From contig JAXDZG010000009.1 in the NCBI GenBank assembly GCA_034086985.1, forward strand, positions 78,445 through 142,444: a stretch of 64,000 bases of DNA, in the 5' to 3' direction. A program made the position numbers and the translations under genes. The notes beneath the pieces are model-generated. The model was not told the origin of the DNA, searched no databases, and saw nothing but the letters and a program-made list of their open reading frames with translations. This document shows, one piece after another, positions 34,654 through 43,548 of this stretch. The stretch is from Phascolarctobacterium_A sp034086985 (GTDB lineage: Bacteria; Bacillota; Negativicutes; Acidaminococcales; Acidaminococcaceae). Every line of letters starts with the position of its first letter. Positions within the stretch are counted from its first letter, which is position 1.

Positions 34654-34696
34654 AGACTGTGCCACAACGTTGCCTCACAACGCTAAAGTACAGTCT
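34654..34696. terminator. Bidirectional terminator between the glycosyl island and tadC
   Basis: AGACTGT / ACAGTCT with an inner AACGTTG / CAACG stem; T-rich on the plus side and A-run on the other. It separates the converging GtrB-like and tadC genes. Confidence 0.75.
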
Positions 34697-34698
34697 CT

Positions 34699-35634
34699 TT
34701 ATTTATTAAAGGTTTTCATGATAGTAACTATTGCTGGTCCTAAAACCACAATAAACAAAGCAGGGAAGATAAACACGGTGGTCGGGAATATAATGTTAAC
34801 AGGCAGCTTGGCAGCTTTTTCCTTAGCCCTTTGCCTACGCATTTCGCGCATATTTTCCGATTGAATTTCCAAAACCTGAGCCGTGCCAACACCCAGCTTC
34901 TCCGCCTGAATCAACGCCGCCGTAAACAGCTTCATTTCTTCAATGCCACAACGTTTCGCTAAACGATTCAAAGCATTGCGACGTGTAATGCCCATGCGTA
35001 ATTCCTGCAAAAGACGCTCGAACTCCTCAATAAGAGGCCCCTTCATTTTGGCGGTAACCTTGCCCATTGCTCCGTCAAAGCCGAGGCCAGCCTGCACGCT
35101 AACACATAATAAATCAAGCACGTCAGGCATGCTCTGACGAATAGCCTCTCGACGCTCCTCTACCATTTGACGCAAGACAAAGAAAGGCACATACATACCA
35201 GCAACAATGAATGCTGCAAAAATTAAAAAGCCTTTTACTAATGGCAAATTTCTGCTATAAACCAGCCAAAGTCCCAAAAGCAAGAAAAAAACTGTGCTGG
35301 CACCTAAAAACAGCATAAAACCACTTAGCCCCATGCCATTAAAGTTATTGGTCTGGTCCACCAATTCCTCTGCTTGCGCACGAACACTCGCGGGAGTCAG
35401 CTTAGCCAATTTGGCAGCAATTTTGTCAGCAAATGACTTCACAGTACGCTCATACAACGAACGCTTCAGGTTCTCTCGCCAATAAGCATCTGCTAGCTGT
35501 TTCTGCTCTTCTCCACTATTTAAGCCACGCAAACGGCTTTTTAACAGCTCTTGCTTCCTCCCCATGGCCTGTATGATAACATACAAAACGATGAACAGAC
35601 ACAAAGAAGCCATCAAAGAGATTAAAATAAGCAT
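34699..35634 (-). CDS. tadC: Tad pilus inner-membrane protein TadC
   Basis: A 311-residue T2SF/PilC-family protein with membrane helices at the N-terminus, at about 105-155 and at the C-terminus. The central MPDVLDLLCVSVQAGLGFDGAM motif (near 170) is the TadC hallmark. With TadB it forms the platform on which the TadA ATPase drives Flp pilin assembly. It is the last gene of the Tad operon and ends before a bidirectional terminator. Spacing to tadA is 11 bases. Confidence 0.92.
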   Translation of the reverse strand: MLILISLMASLCLFIVLYVIIQAMGRKQELLKSRLRGLNSGEEQKQLADAYWRENLKRSLYERTVKSFADKIAAKLAKLTPASVRAQAEELVDQTNNFNGMGLSGFMLFLGASTVFFLLLGLWLVYSRNLPLVKGFLIFAAFIVAGMYVPFFVLRQMVEERREAIRQSMPDVLDLLCVSVQAGLGFDGAMGKVTAKMKGPLIEEFERLLQELRMGITRRNALNRLAKRCGIEEMKLFTAALIQAEKLGVGTAQVLEIQSENMREMRRQRAKEKAAKLPVNIIFPTTVFIFPALFIVVLGPAIVTIMKTFNK

Positions 35635-35645
35635 CTTCTACTCCC

Positions 35646-37043
35646 CTAGGTCATGAACAAATCAAGTGATAAATTAACGCCATTCATGGCCAGCTTTTCG
35701 GTGCATTGCGGTCTTAAACCGGTGGATAAAAAGGCTCCGGTTATGCGACCATCAGCATTCATGCCGTGATTTTCAAAGAAGAATAAGTCCTGCAGGGTAA
35801 TAATATCACCCTCCATACCAGTTACTTCGGCGATATTAATAATCTTACGACTACCATCCCGTAAACGGGCAATTTGCACAATAATATCCACGGCGGAGGA
35901 AATCTGACTACGGATAGCACGCAAGGGCAGCTCCATACCGCTCATCAGCACCATGGTTTCCAAACGGCTCAGAGCGTCACGAGCGCTGTTGGCATGAGCT
36001 GTGGTCATGGAGCCATCATGGCCCGTATTCATAGCCTGGAGCATATCCAAGGCCTCGCCAGTGCGGCACTCGCCGACAATAATTCGATCAGGACGCATAC
36101 GCAGAGCATTGCGCACTAAATCACGCATGGTGATCTCACCCTCGCCCTCGATATTGGCTGGACGAGTTTCTAGTGTTACAACATGATCCTGCTTTAATTG
36201 GAGCTCCGCAGAATCCTCTAGGGTTACAATACGCTCTGTCGCCGGCACATAGCTGGACAATACATTGAGCAAGGTAGTTTTACCTGAGCCGGTACCACCA
36301 CTTACAACAATGTTTAAGCGACCCTTAACACAATCCTCCAAAAACTCCGCCATACGCTCATCAAAAGAGCCAAACTCGATCATTTTATCCACAGTTAAAA
36401 CGTCCTTGGAGAACTTACGAATAGTAACGCAGGGTCCGATTAAGGACAAGGGCGGAATGATAACGTTAACACGACTACCGTCTGCTAAACGAGCATCGAC
36501 CAGAGGACTGCTTTCGTCCACACGACGGCCAACGGCGGATACAATTCTATCGATAACATGCATTAAATGCTCCGTATTACGGAATTTAATATCGGTCTTT
36601 TGCAAGCGACCCTTGCGCTCGATGTAAATTGAAGAAGGACCATTGACCATAACCTCGGTAATGCTCGGGTCCTTGAGCAAAGGCTCAATGGGGCCAAGGC
36701 CCAAAATCTCGCTAATTAATTCTTCAATCAAGCGCTCACGATCACCCAAAGGAATAGCAAAGGGATTATCCTTAATCGCCTCTGCGCACATATTCTCCAC
36801 AACACGACGCAATTCGCGCTGGTCAGCATTAGTGGAATTAATGAGTCTTTGCAGCTCATCCGGCATTTCGTCCACAATGTGAGCGTGAATATCGGCCTTC
36901 ACTGCTTGATAGGAAGCCTCACGAGCCTCATCTGCCGAGGTAGAAAAGCCCGTGGAACCATGAGTTTGCTTAGCAGCCTGTCCAGCCTGTTGTTGTGCAA
37001 TATATTTTTTGTTTTTGCGATTTAATCTTTCTAACAGGGACAT
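35646..37043 (-). CDS. tadA: Tad pilus assembly ATPase TadA/CpaF
   Basis: A 465-residue secretion ATPase. The Walker A VSGGTGSGKTTLLNVLSSY is near residue 245 and the Walker B/Asp box region PDRIIVGECRTGEALDML near 320, followed by the His box TGHDGSMTTAHAN. The N-terminal 60 or so residues are a Gln/Ala-rich linker typical of CpaF. It powers polymerisation of Flp pilins on the cytosolic face. In many Tad loci tadA precedes tadB-tadC directly; here the pilin and tadE genes lie between tadB and tadA, an unusual order. Confidence 0.95.
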   Translation of the reverse strand: MSLLERLNRKNKKYIAQQQAGQAAKQTHGSTGFSTSADEAREASYQAVKADIHAHIVDEMPDELQRLINSTNADQRELRRVVENMCAEAIKDNPFAIPLGDRERLIEELISEILGLGPIEPLLKDPSITEVMVNGPSSIYIERKGRLQKTDIKFRNTEHLMHVIDRIVSAVGRRVDESSPLVDARLADGSRVNVIIPPLSLIGPCVTIRKFSKDVLTVDKMIEFGSFDERMAEFLEDCVKGRLNIVVSGGTGSGKTTLLNVLSSYVPATERIVTLEDSAELQLKQDHVVTLETRPANIEGEGEITMRDLVRNALRMRPDRIIVGECRTGEALDMLQAMNTGHDGSMTTAHANSARDALSRLETMVLMSGMELPLRAIRSQISSAVDIIVQIARLRDGSRKIINIAEVTGMEGDIITLQDLFFFENHGMNADGRITGAFLSTGLRPQCTEKLAMNGVNLSLDLFMT

Positions 37044-37065
37044 CTTCTAAGCCTCCCACAGCTAA

Positions 37066-37500
37066 TTATTGCTCTATCCGCATCTTAAGAGTACTGGAAA
37101 TCTTATCGGGCATAACATCCTTTACTATAATGGGTACATCAAGGCGTTCTGCTGTAACAGATACACTCATAGCAGCATCATTGCCAATCTTATCATATGT
37201 ACCAGCAGAGACAGCAACGCCTCCGTCTTTAATTTCGTAAATAATCAAGAAATTGCTACCATTGTCCTTAATATACTTTTTAACAGCAGCAACCTTCACA
37301 GTATCCGCACTGCCCTCCTGAGTAGTGGTATTATCCCCACTTGACTCTACCGCACCATAGCGAGCTGCTGCACGGGTGAGCTCGTTTAAACCATTGTAAT
37401 CGTGCATCAGCATACCGCCATAAATCATGACAAAGAGCATCAACAAAAAGAGCGGCAGCACTATGACAAATTCAACTAAAACTGCACCTTTTTGTTTCAT
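37066..37500 (-). CDS. tadE: TadE-like pseudopilin
   Basis: A 144-residue protein. The N-terminal GAVLVEFVIVLPLFLLMLFV (residues 5-24) is the TadE signature: a prepilin-like cleavage site after Gly with Glu at +5, then one membrane helix. The remaining 110 residues are periplasmic with a Thr/Ser-rich stretch. TadE and TadF pseudopilins are required for Flp pilus production in characterised loci. Only one such gene is present here; TadF and TadG are not seen. Confidence 0.88.
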   Translation of the reverse strand: MKQKGAVLVEFVIVLPLFLLMLFVMIYGGMLMHDYNGLNELTRAAARYGAVESSGDNTTTQEGSADTVKVAAVKKYIKDNGSNFLIIYEIKDGGVAVSAGTYDKIGNDAAMSVSVTAERLDVPIIVKDVMPDKISSTLKMRIEQ

Positions 37501-37533
37501 AATACTACTCCCTTACATAAAAATAACCAGAAC

Positions 37534-37782
37534 TCAAGGATGAGGAAGAGGTTTTTCAGGCCCTGCCATATCAATAGCACTCCATGCCTTCATAATACTG
37601 TATTGAATAGCTGTGTACAATGATGTTGGCCCATTCTCATTCCATGCATAATCATCAATGAAGAATACAACAGCAATAGCTGCAATAAATGCTAACAAGA
37701 TAGCATATTCAGTCATTGCCACACCACGAAATCTACCCTTCAATTTTAAGAGAACAAATGAGAGAAAAATATTGTTTAGCAT
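37534..37782 (-). CDS. Flp-type pilin, second copy
   Basis: An 82-residue prepilin with an 18-20 residue leader, GVAMTEYAILLAFIAAIAVVF (cleavage after the Gly near residue 20, Glu at +5), then a short tail with Trp residues and Pro-rich end. GGAGG precedes the ATG. The mature part differs from the first pilin (37885-38109), lacking its Ser/Gly-rich repeat, so it may be a minor pilin. It lies after the hairpin at 37853, which may lower its expression relative to the first pilin. Confidence 0.85.
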   Translation of the reverse strand: MLNNIFLSFVLLKLKGRFRGVAMTEYAILLAFIAAIAVVFFIDDYAWNENGPTSLYTAIQYSIMKAWSAIDMAGPEKPLPHP

Positions 37783-37852
37783 AATAACCTCCAGCTAATA
37801 TATCTTTCTTCCCATCATTTTGCACCATGTAAAAATAGCTACAAATAGCTAC

Positions 37853-37882
37853 TTTTACACAGTGCAAAAGCACTGTGTAAAA
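37853..37882 (-). terminator. Perfect 13-bp stem-loop just after the major flp gene
   Basis: TTTTACACAGTGC, AAAA, GCACTGTGTAAAA, starting three bases after the flp stop codon. On the minus strand no T-run follows, so it is a poor intrinsic terminator. It is more likely an mRNA 3'-end stabiliser or partial attenuator that lets pilin mRNA exceed the downstream genes. Confidence 0.6.
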
Positions 37883-37884
37883 AA

Positions 37885-38109
37885 TTATTCGCCAGTTTGA
37901 ACACCAGTACCGGCGCTATCAATAGCATCTTTTGCACTACCAACTGAACCAGAAATAGAGGTTTTCAAACCTTGGTCGCTAATAAATGCCATAGCAACAG
38001 CAGCTACGAATGCCAGCAGAATTGCATATTCAGTCATAGCAACACCGCGTTCGCTCAGGCCGAATTTTGCTCTCAGATAAAAGCCGAGATTTTTAACATG
38101 GGTCATCAT
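37885..38109 (-). CDS. flp: Major Flp pilin
   Basis: A 74-residue prepilin: a basic leader, ERG-VAMTEYAILLAFVAAVAM with the cleavage Gly near residue 22 and Glu at +5, and a short tail with SISGSVGSAKDAIDSAG. It matches the usual size of Flp/CpaA-type pilins. AAGGAGGA lies just upstream of the ATG codons and a stem-loop follows directly, both pointing to high expression. It is inserted between tadB and the second pilin gene. The prepilin peptidase needed to process it (TadV/CpaA) is not in the window. Confidence 0.93.
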   Translation of the reverse strand: MMTHVKNLGFYLRAKFGLSERGVAMTEYAILLAFVAAVAMAFISDQGLKTSISGSVGSAKDAIDSAGTGVQTGE

Positions 38110-38160
38110 TGTTCATTCCTCCTTAATATATTATAAATTTATATGATAAACACATAAGTG

Positions 38161-39138
38161 TTATATCCTTACATTAACAATCTTCTTGATAATAAGTCCA
38201 CCAAGAATCTCGCTAATTATAGCCACAATTACCAGCTTCTTGCCAAAGCTAGACTGCAAAAACTCATCAAAATAATGTGGGTCCAGCATCAAGAAAAAGC
38301 CACCTAACGCAATCGGCAAAAGGCCTATAATCCAGCCACTCAAGATACCCTCAGCCGTCAGAGCCTTTATCTCGCCATTGAGCTTAATGCGCTCGCGAAT
38401 AGTCTGTCCCACAGTATCCAGAATATGCGTTAGGTTGCCACCAACCTGCCGCTGGATAATGACCGCCGTGGCCACAAGGTCAAAATCATCACTGGTAATG
38501 CGCTTGCTAATGCCATTCAAAGCATCCTCCAAAGGCACACCCAGCTGCACCTCGTTAATAGCTCTTTTGAACTCACCACTAATGGGGTCGTTCATTTCCT
38601 TGGAAACAATGTCCATAGCCTGCTGAAAGGTAAAGCCAGCCTTCACAGCATTGCTCATCATGACAATGGCGTCACCCAGCTGGGCATTAAAGGCCTTCAT
38701 GCGCTTCTGACCTAAATTATACAGGTAAAAGCTGGCACACAGCCACCAAGCAATGCAAATCACCGCCGAGCGCACAAGACTGCCATTCACAATCAGCATC
38801 AGAAAAAGCCAGAACAGGCCACCGAAAAAGGTTATCGTAGCATATTCTCCACCAGTCACAGGCAAAGCAGCCCGCTCCACCTGCAGCTCAAACCACTCCC
38901 TTTTCGGAAAGAACTTACCAAAGCGATTAGCGCCAGCCCTAGCCCAAGTGCTCACTCGACTACTGTTAAAGTCGTCCCAAAAGCCACCGCTGCCAACACT
39001 ATGTGCACGCTGGTGATTAACAGCACCAATGCGACGCACGCGCTGGCTTACCTGCACGCTGCCCTGAGTCATGGAATTGTAGATAGCCAGGAACACCAAA
39101 AAGATAACCAATGCGGCTACAAGGCTAATCAATAGCAT
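38161..39138 (-). CDS. tadB: Tad pilus inner-membrane protein TadB
   Basis: About 325 residues with a single N-terminal helix, a middle pair of helices and two C-terminal helices. The DAIVMMSNAVKAGFTFQQAM motif (about 175-195) and ERIKLNGEIKALTAEG near 268 are TadB hallmarks. I chose ATG 39138, five bases after the cpaE stop, with GGAGGG upstream; the longer frame begins inside cpaE. It pairs with TadC, encoded 2.5 kb further on, in the assembly platform. Confidence 0.9.
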   Translation of the reverse strand: MLLISLVAALVIFLVFLAIYNSMTQGSVQVSQRVRRIGAVNHQRAHSVGSGGFWDDFNSSRVSTWARAGANRFGKFFPKREWFELQVERAALPVTGGEYATITFFGGLFWLFLMLIVNGSLVRSAVICIAWWLCASFYLYNLGQKRMKAFNAQLGDAIVMMSNAVKAGFTFQQAMDIVSKEMNDPISGEFKRAINEVQLGVPLEDALNGISKRITSDDFDLVATAVIIQRQVGGNLTHILDTVGQTIRERIKLNGEIKALTAEGILSGWIIGLLPIALGGFFLMLDPHYFDEFLQSSFGKKLVIVAIISEILGGLIIKKIVNVRI

Positions 39139-39142
39139 ACTC

Positions 39143-40258
39143 TCACCGCCCTCCGCCATGAATAGCAAAGGCCATTCTATCGATTTGTTGGGTCAAGGGA
39201 GAACCACTGCCAATATCCAATGCCATACGACCATTATTAGCCGCCTCAGAGCACAGCAGATATTCATTGGGAATCAAGGTCACAGGACAGCCAATCTGCT
39301 CCTCCAGCTCCTTAGCCCGACGCACATCAGGTGCCATACGGGTAATGACGCAGCCCACTCGCTGCTGCCAATTATCCAAGGATTGGAAAATCTCCATAGC
39401 TCTTTCCAAATGCTTGATTTCAAAGGTACCGCCAGCCATAGTGGTCAGATAAACCTTCTCACTGGCCTCTGCAGCTGCAATACTTATAGGATTAAAGCCC
39501 GGCGCCAAATCCACTAGCAAGTAGCGGAAATTGGGCCTAGCTAAATTAATAAGCTTCGTTAAACCCTCCGGCTCCACAAAGGCTGCCTGCTGAGGGGTAT
39601 TCGCACCGCAAAGCACGAAAACCTTATCACTAACCTCTTCAAAATACTTTTCCAAGGTTCCGGAAGTCAAATAAGACAAGTCACGCAGCGCCTCTACAAT
39701 AGTACTGCGGGGATTCAAATTCAAAAAGGCATCCATATCGGCAAAATTGGTCTCAGCATCAATAATGCCCACCTTTTCGCCGCTGACGCGAGCCAAAGCC
39801 AAGGCCAGATTAACAATCAAGGTCGTGCGCCCACTCTTCCCCTTGGGGCTAAAGAAGCTCAAAACCTGACAATTGCTCTTACTACCCTTATCCTGATTAG
39901 CCGACTCCACAGCCTTTAGAAAGCTTTCCACATCCAAGGGCTTCAGCAGCATCGCATCAAAGCCCAAGTCATTAAACTTTTGCCGCGAGCTTTCATCCCA
40001 ACGCTTGCCTAAAGCAATAATCTTCAAATCAGGCAGGCCCTTGCGCAGCTCCGGCACCAGCTTATCCGGCTGGGCAATGGTATAATCCACATCCAAAAGT
40101 AAAATCTGCGGACGCAAATTCTCCAGATTGGCAATGCCACCGGCACCACTACGATATTCAGTTACTTGATAGTCATCCAGATTGCCCAACACCCGCAGCA
40201 TCCCTGCGCGACTGTCGCTATCCTCATCCCAGATGCACACGCGAATCTTCTGTGCCAT
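39143..40258 (-). CDS. CpaE/TadZ-type ATPase with receiver-like N-terminus
   Basis: A 371-residue protein. Residues 1-120 are a degenerate receiver domain and the rest a MinD/ParA-like ATPase, as in CpaE. The deviant Walker A reads SFFSPKGKSGRTTLIVNLAL (near 132): the first Lys is kept but the usual GKT is GRT. The following IIDAETNFADMD region is normal. CpaE proteins position Tad pilus assembly at the cell pole. Its stop lies five bases before tadB. It is the second of two ATPases of this kind in the operon, the other lying just upstream. Confidence 0.88.
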   Translation of the reverse strand: MAQKIRVCIWDEDSDSRAGMLRVLGNLDDYQVTEYRSGAGGIANLENLRPQILLLDVDYTIAQPDKLVPELRKGLPDLKIIALGKRWDESSRQKFNDLGFDAMLLKPLDVESFLKAVESANQDKGSKSNCQVLSFFSPKGKSGRTTLIVNLALALARVSGEKVGIIDAETNFADMDAFLNLNPRSTIVEALRDLSYLTSGTLEKYFEEVSDKVFVLCGANTPQQAAFVEPEGLTKLINLARPNFRYLLVDLAPGFNPISIAAAEASEKVYLTTMAGGTFEIKHLERAMEIFQSLDNWQQRVGCVITRMAPDVRRAKELEEQIGCPVTLIPNEYLLCSEAANNGRMALDIGSGSPLTQQIDRMAFAIHGGGR

Positions 40259-40294
40259 AATCCTGACCTACAATCATAAAATCTATTCTAACAC

Positions 40295-41134
40295 TTATTT
40301 AAATAAACTACCAAACCAGCCACTAATGCCACCGCTGGTTTCTTCTACTTTTTCGCCCAATTCCTCGCTGACCATATCGCAAATTTCATCAGCCAACTTA
40401 TTCTGGCTTTCAGTGAGTACCACGGGCTTGGCATCCTTAATGGATTGCATGATCCCCTGATAATCATTGCTGATGAAATATTGGAAGGGTCGGCCTAATA
40501 AGGCCTCTACATCCTTAGTACTAATTTGGGTCTCAGCCTTATTACGATTTAAAATCAAGCGCACCCGCTGATAATCAAACTGCAGCTTATGCAGTGTATC
40601 CAGACCCAGCTTCAAATCCTTGATAGAAGGGATAAAGTCCACTACACAGGGCAAGTAAAGTACATCCGTCTGCTCCAAAATAGCTAGGCTAATGCCTGTA
40701 AAGCCCGTGGTAGTATCTAAAAGCACATAATCATAATCATCCCGCAGCTGATTGATAGCCTGCACGATAGTTTCTGCATCGATGATAAAGCCTTCGTCCA
40801 CCTCAAGCGGCGCTGCCAGCACATCAAAGCCAAACTGGGTTTCCGTCATGCACAAAGAGGTATCCCTCTTGTCATCCTCCTGCTCATAGTAATTAAAGAA
40901 GGTCGTTTCCGGAGTAATACCCAAATAATTGCACACATCGCCAAACTGCAAATCCAAATCAGCTAAACAGACCTTGTAGCCTCGCTCAGCCAAATCAGCA
41001 GCATAGTTCACGGAAAGCACCGTTTTACCTACTGCGGAAGCAGTACTAAAGAAGGTGAAGACAGAGCCCTTTACGCCCTCATTTTTTCTTTTTATCTTTG
41101 TTCTTGGATTTTGGTTGCTCATACAATTCACCAT
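40295..41134 (-). CDS. tadZ: TadZ-like ParA-family ATPase
   Basis: A 279-residue MinD/ParA-type protein without a receiver domain. The Walker A region reads FFSTASAVGKTVLSVNYA (residues 27-44): the signature Lys at the start of the loop is missing (KGG to ASA) while GKT is present, the reverse of its neighbour. DLDLQFGDVCNYLG follows near 60. The start overlaps the end of the secretin gene by about 50 bases; ATG 41122 is an alternative start. It probably localises pilus assembly. The two paralogues may work as a pair. Confidence 0.82.
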   Translation of the reverse strand: MVNCMSNQNPRTKIKRKNEGVKGSVFTFFSTASAVGKTVLSVNYAADLAERGYKVCLADLDLQFGDVCNYLGITPETTFFNYYEQEDDKRDTSLCMTETQFGFDVLAAPLEVDEGFIIDAETIVQAINQLRDDYDYVLLDTTTGFTGISLAILEQTDVLYLPCVVDFIPSIKDLKLGLDTLHKLQFDYQRVRLILNRNKAETQISTKDVEALLGRPFQYFISNDYQGIMQSIKDAKPVVLTESQNKLADEICDMVSEELGEKVEETSGGISGWFGSLFK

Positions 41135-42386
41135 CCAAAACCTGCTTATCAGTCAAGCTGCTAATGCGGGTTGCTTCACTGGACATAATGGGTTTATAAT
41201 CACTGTCTACTAAAATAGGAGTCAACAGTACAATAATCTCTCTACGCTCCCTAGATTTAGAGGTGCTACGGAAGAAATGTCCCAAAATAGGAAGATCGCC
41301 CAAGAGAGGAATTTTAGAAATGGACTTGCTTTCTTCAGAAGAAATCAAACCACCAATGGCCATAGTCATGCCAGGACGCATCTGCACATGGGTGCTGGCC
41401 TTACGAGAACGCATACCAGGAATGGTAGAGCCATCGGAGCCATTGGCCGCAATCGCACTATCCCAGTCCAAAGAGCTTACTTCCGTGTTAATCTTGCTAT
41501 CCACGGAATCATCCCGCATAACATTGGGCTCGATATTCAACTTAATACCATATTCACGCCATTCCACAGAAACAGCATTGTCACCGGTATTTACTGGTAC
41601 GGGGATTTCACCGCCGATTAAAATTTCAGCCTTCTCGCCGCTCATGGTAATAATATAGGGCTGGGACAAAATCTTAGCATCACCCTTTTTCACCATAGCA
41701 TTGAGCTGGGCATTGATTTCCGCATAGGAGCCAAACCAACCGAAAATGTTGTCCTTTTCACGGCCATTGCTAGCACTTTGGCCCATGGAAAAAGTGCCAG
41801 GAGTGCCTAAAACGGTTACGCCACCGTCATTAGTATCGGAAGGATTGCCAATAGCAACGCCTAAATCCCTAGCCTTACTACTGCTAATTTCCACAACTCT
41901 ACTTTCAATTCGCACCTGCTTCGGCTTAGTCATCTCCAAAAGATTGATCACCTCTCCGCCAAAGCTAGCTGCAATTTTCTCAGCGCGGTTACGCTCATAC
42001 TGGTTCTGCACAGCGCCCTCCAGCATAATGCGCCCACCGGACACATTGACAGTGACACCTGGATAACCAATTAATTGAGCTATTGAGTAAGCAGTACCGG
42101 GGTCGGTCCCGTTAACCACTACTTCAAAGGTTTGATAGGTCTCTCCCTTCCATACATGCAAGGAAGTAGAGCCCACCTTTTTACCCACAATCATATATTG
42201 TTCAGGTGAAAGAATCACCACATCAGCAATCTCAGGATTGGCAACGGCCACTTGGGTTACGCCGCCACCATAATAGATATTGGAGCGATTAACCCCAACC
42301 TGCAATCTTTCAGCTGCCAAAGCAGAGCCAGCAAACAGCAGACAGCACAAAAGCAAGCCTGTAAGAATTCTCAACATTTTCATCAT
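41079..42386 (-). CDS. rcpA: Tad secretin RcpA/CpaC
   Basis: A 435-residue protein with a clear Sec signal peptide (residues 1-24, LLLCCLLFAGSALA). A BON/pilus-associated N-domain (residues 28-170) and a secretin domain with QPYIITMSGEKAEILIGGEI near 243 and IGGLISSEE near 345 follow. The protein forms the outer-membrane channel of the Flp pilus. Its presence supports a diderm cell. The last 25 residues are basic and overlap the TadZ-like gene. It follows cpaB by 21 bases. GGAGGAGC precedes the ATG. Confidence 0.94.
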   Translation of the reverse strand: MMKMLRILTGLLLCCLLFAGSALAAERLQVGVNRSNIYYGGGVTQVAVANPEIADVVILSPEQYMIVGKKVGSTSLHVWKGETYQTFEVVVNGTDPGTAYSIAQLIGYPGVTVNVSGGRIMLEGAVQNQYERNRAEKIAASFGGEVINLLEMTKPKQVRIESRVVEISSSKARDLGVAIGNPSDTNDGGVTVLGTPGTFSMGQSASNGREKDNIFGWFGSYAEINAQLNAMVKKGDAKILSQPYIITMSGEKAEILIGGEIPVPVNTGDNAVSVEWREYGIKLNIEPNVMRDDSVDSKINTEVSSLDWDSAIAANGSDGSTIPGMRSRKASTHVQMRPGMTMAIGGLISSEESKSISKIPLLGDLPILGHFFRSTSKSRERREIIVLLTPILVDSDYKPIMSSEATRISSLTDKQVLDGELYEQPKSKNKDKKKK

Positions 42387-42407
42387 TCAAGCTCCTCCAT
42401 GTCTGTC

Positions 42408-43214
42408 TTAGCGACTGATATTAGTACCGCGAATTACGGTTACACCATGATTTGCAGAAGGCTTCACCGGTGCACTACCACTAGGAGCTGCCTGAACAGC
42501 CTGACGCAGGGCACCACCGCCAACCACCGTAGCTCCATAAAACTCTTCCTCAGAAGGCTTTGCAGGACGCAGAATAAAGGAGATTTTCCCCTCCTGCTGA
42601 GCTACGCGCAAAGTAACTGCTTCCCTTGGATCCAAAGCCAAGGTAATTGTTCTCGCGGGCTCATTCTTTTTGCTGCTGTTTGCAGAATTCATATCCGTAG
42701 TACCAACGGCCAACACCAACACATTTTGCAGCACCAGTCTACCAATAGGCGGTATACCATTGCTCTGGCCTTGGATAGAAACAACATCCACAAAGCTAGA
42801 GGGACGAATAAAGCCGGCCACACCACTGATATCATCCACATTGACAGTTACGGCGCGTTTATCCTTTGGAATAGTGTTGATAAAGGAGCTGGAAGCTCCA
42901 TTACCATTTAAACGCTTTCTGGTAATCTGGTCACCTGAATTCACCGGCATCCTAATAGTCTTGCCCACAGCATCGGGCAAGGTACGCAATGCATCGGGCT
43001 GAGCCAGATTAGTTGGCACCAGCTCCAGCCGCACCATCTTGTCCGTGAGGACAGTTCCGGGCGCTATATCCATGGATGCTACCACCACAGCTCTTGTATT
43101 TTTCTTCTCATCCTTGGGCTGAGCCTTGGACAAATAAGAGTAAATCATAATGCCACATATTACACTCAACACGGCTGCTAAAATTAACAGCACCTTCGGA
43201 GATAATTTACGCAT
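42408..43214 (-). CDS. cpaB: Tad pilus protein CpaB/RcpC
   Basis: A 268-residue protein with an N-terminal membrane anchor (residues 7-27) and a SAF domain (about 43-105: VVVASMDIAPGTVLTDKMVR) followed by the RcpC/CpaB domain, ending in a Ser/Pro-rich tail. CpaB proteins act in the periplasm with the secretin. It is the first gene of the ten-gene Tad operon, behind a good promoter. Confidence 0.9.
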   Translation of the reverse strand: MRKLSPKVLLILAAVLSVICGIMIYSYLSKAQPKDEKKNTRAVVVASMDIAPGTVLTDKMVRLELVPTNLAQPDALRTLPDAVGKTIRMPVNSGDQITRKRLNGNGASSSFINTIPKDKRAVTVNVDDISGVAGFIRPSSFVDVVSIQGQSNGIPPIGRLVLQNVLVLAVGTTDMNSANSSKKNEPARTITLALDPREAVTLRVAQQEGKISFILRPAKPSEEEFYGATVVGGGALRQAVQAAPSGSAPVKPSANHGVTVIRGTNISR

Positions 43215-43319
43215 TTACCATCAAATCCCTTCTCCATTTCCTGGGAAATTTATTAACCTTTTGCATGAAATGGACAAATATCAAAAATGCCAATCGATAA
43301 TTGTTCTTACTCAACTTAT

Positions 43320-43348
43320 ATTATACCCATTTGTGCCCCAATATACAA
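43320..43348 (-). promoter_or_regulatory. Promoter of the Tad operon
   Basis: Minus-strand TTGTAT (43343-43348), 17 bases, TATAAT (43320-43325). The leader to cpaB is about 100 bases. It lies in the AT-rich 334-base gap between cpaB and the amidohydrolase gene; apart from this and the terminator at 43460 I see nothing there. Confidence 0.75.
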
Positions 43349-43459
43349 GTGTATTTTTAGAATTTTTTCGTTTTTTGATTTTCACTTATTATAATAAATG
43401 CCCAAACAGCTATATATTTTTATATATAGAATAAAGCCACAATCACTCAAAGAAAACAA

Positions 43460-43508
43460 ATACTCCTAATGCCGTCACTTTATACTTGCATGACTGCACT
43501 AGGAGTAT
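43460..43508 (-). terminator. Long hairpin terminator of the amidohydrolase operon
   Basis: ATACTCCTA / TAGGAGTAT plus an inner TGCCGTCA / TGACTGCA stem with one mismatch, followed on the minus strand by TTTGTTTTCTTT. It isolates the Tad promoter from upstream transcription. Confidence 0.75.
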
Positions 43509-43548
43509 ACTCTTTGTACCTTTTTTATTATATCAACTACTATAAGTC

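Noticed and set aside
37801..37860. Repeated TAGCTAC units as a possible small repeat array
   Set aside because: Only two copies are present and they are not evenly spaced, so they do not form an array.
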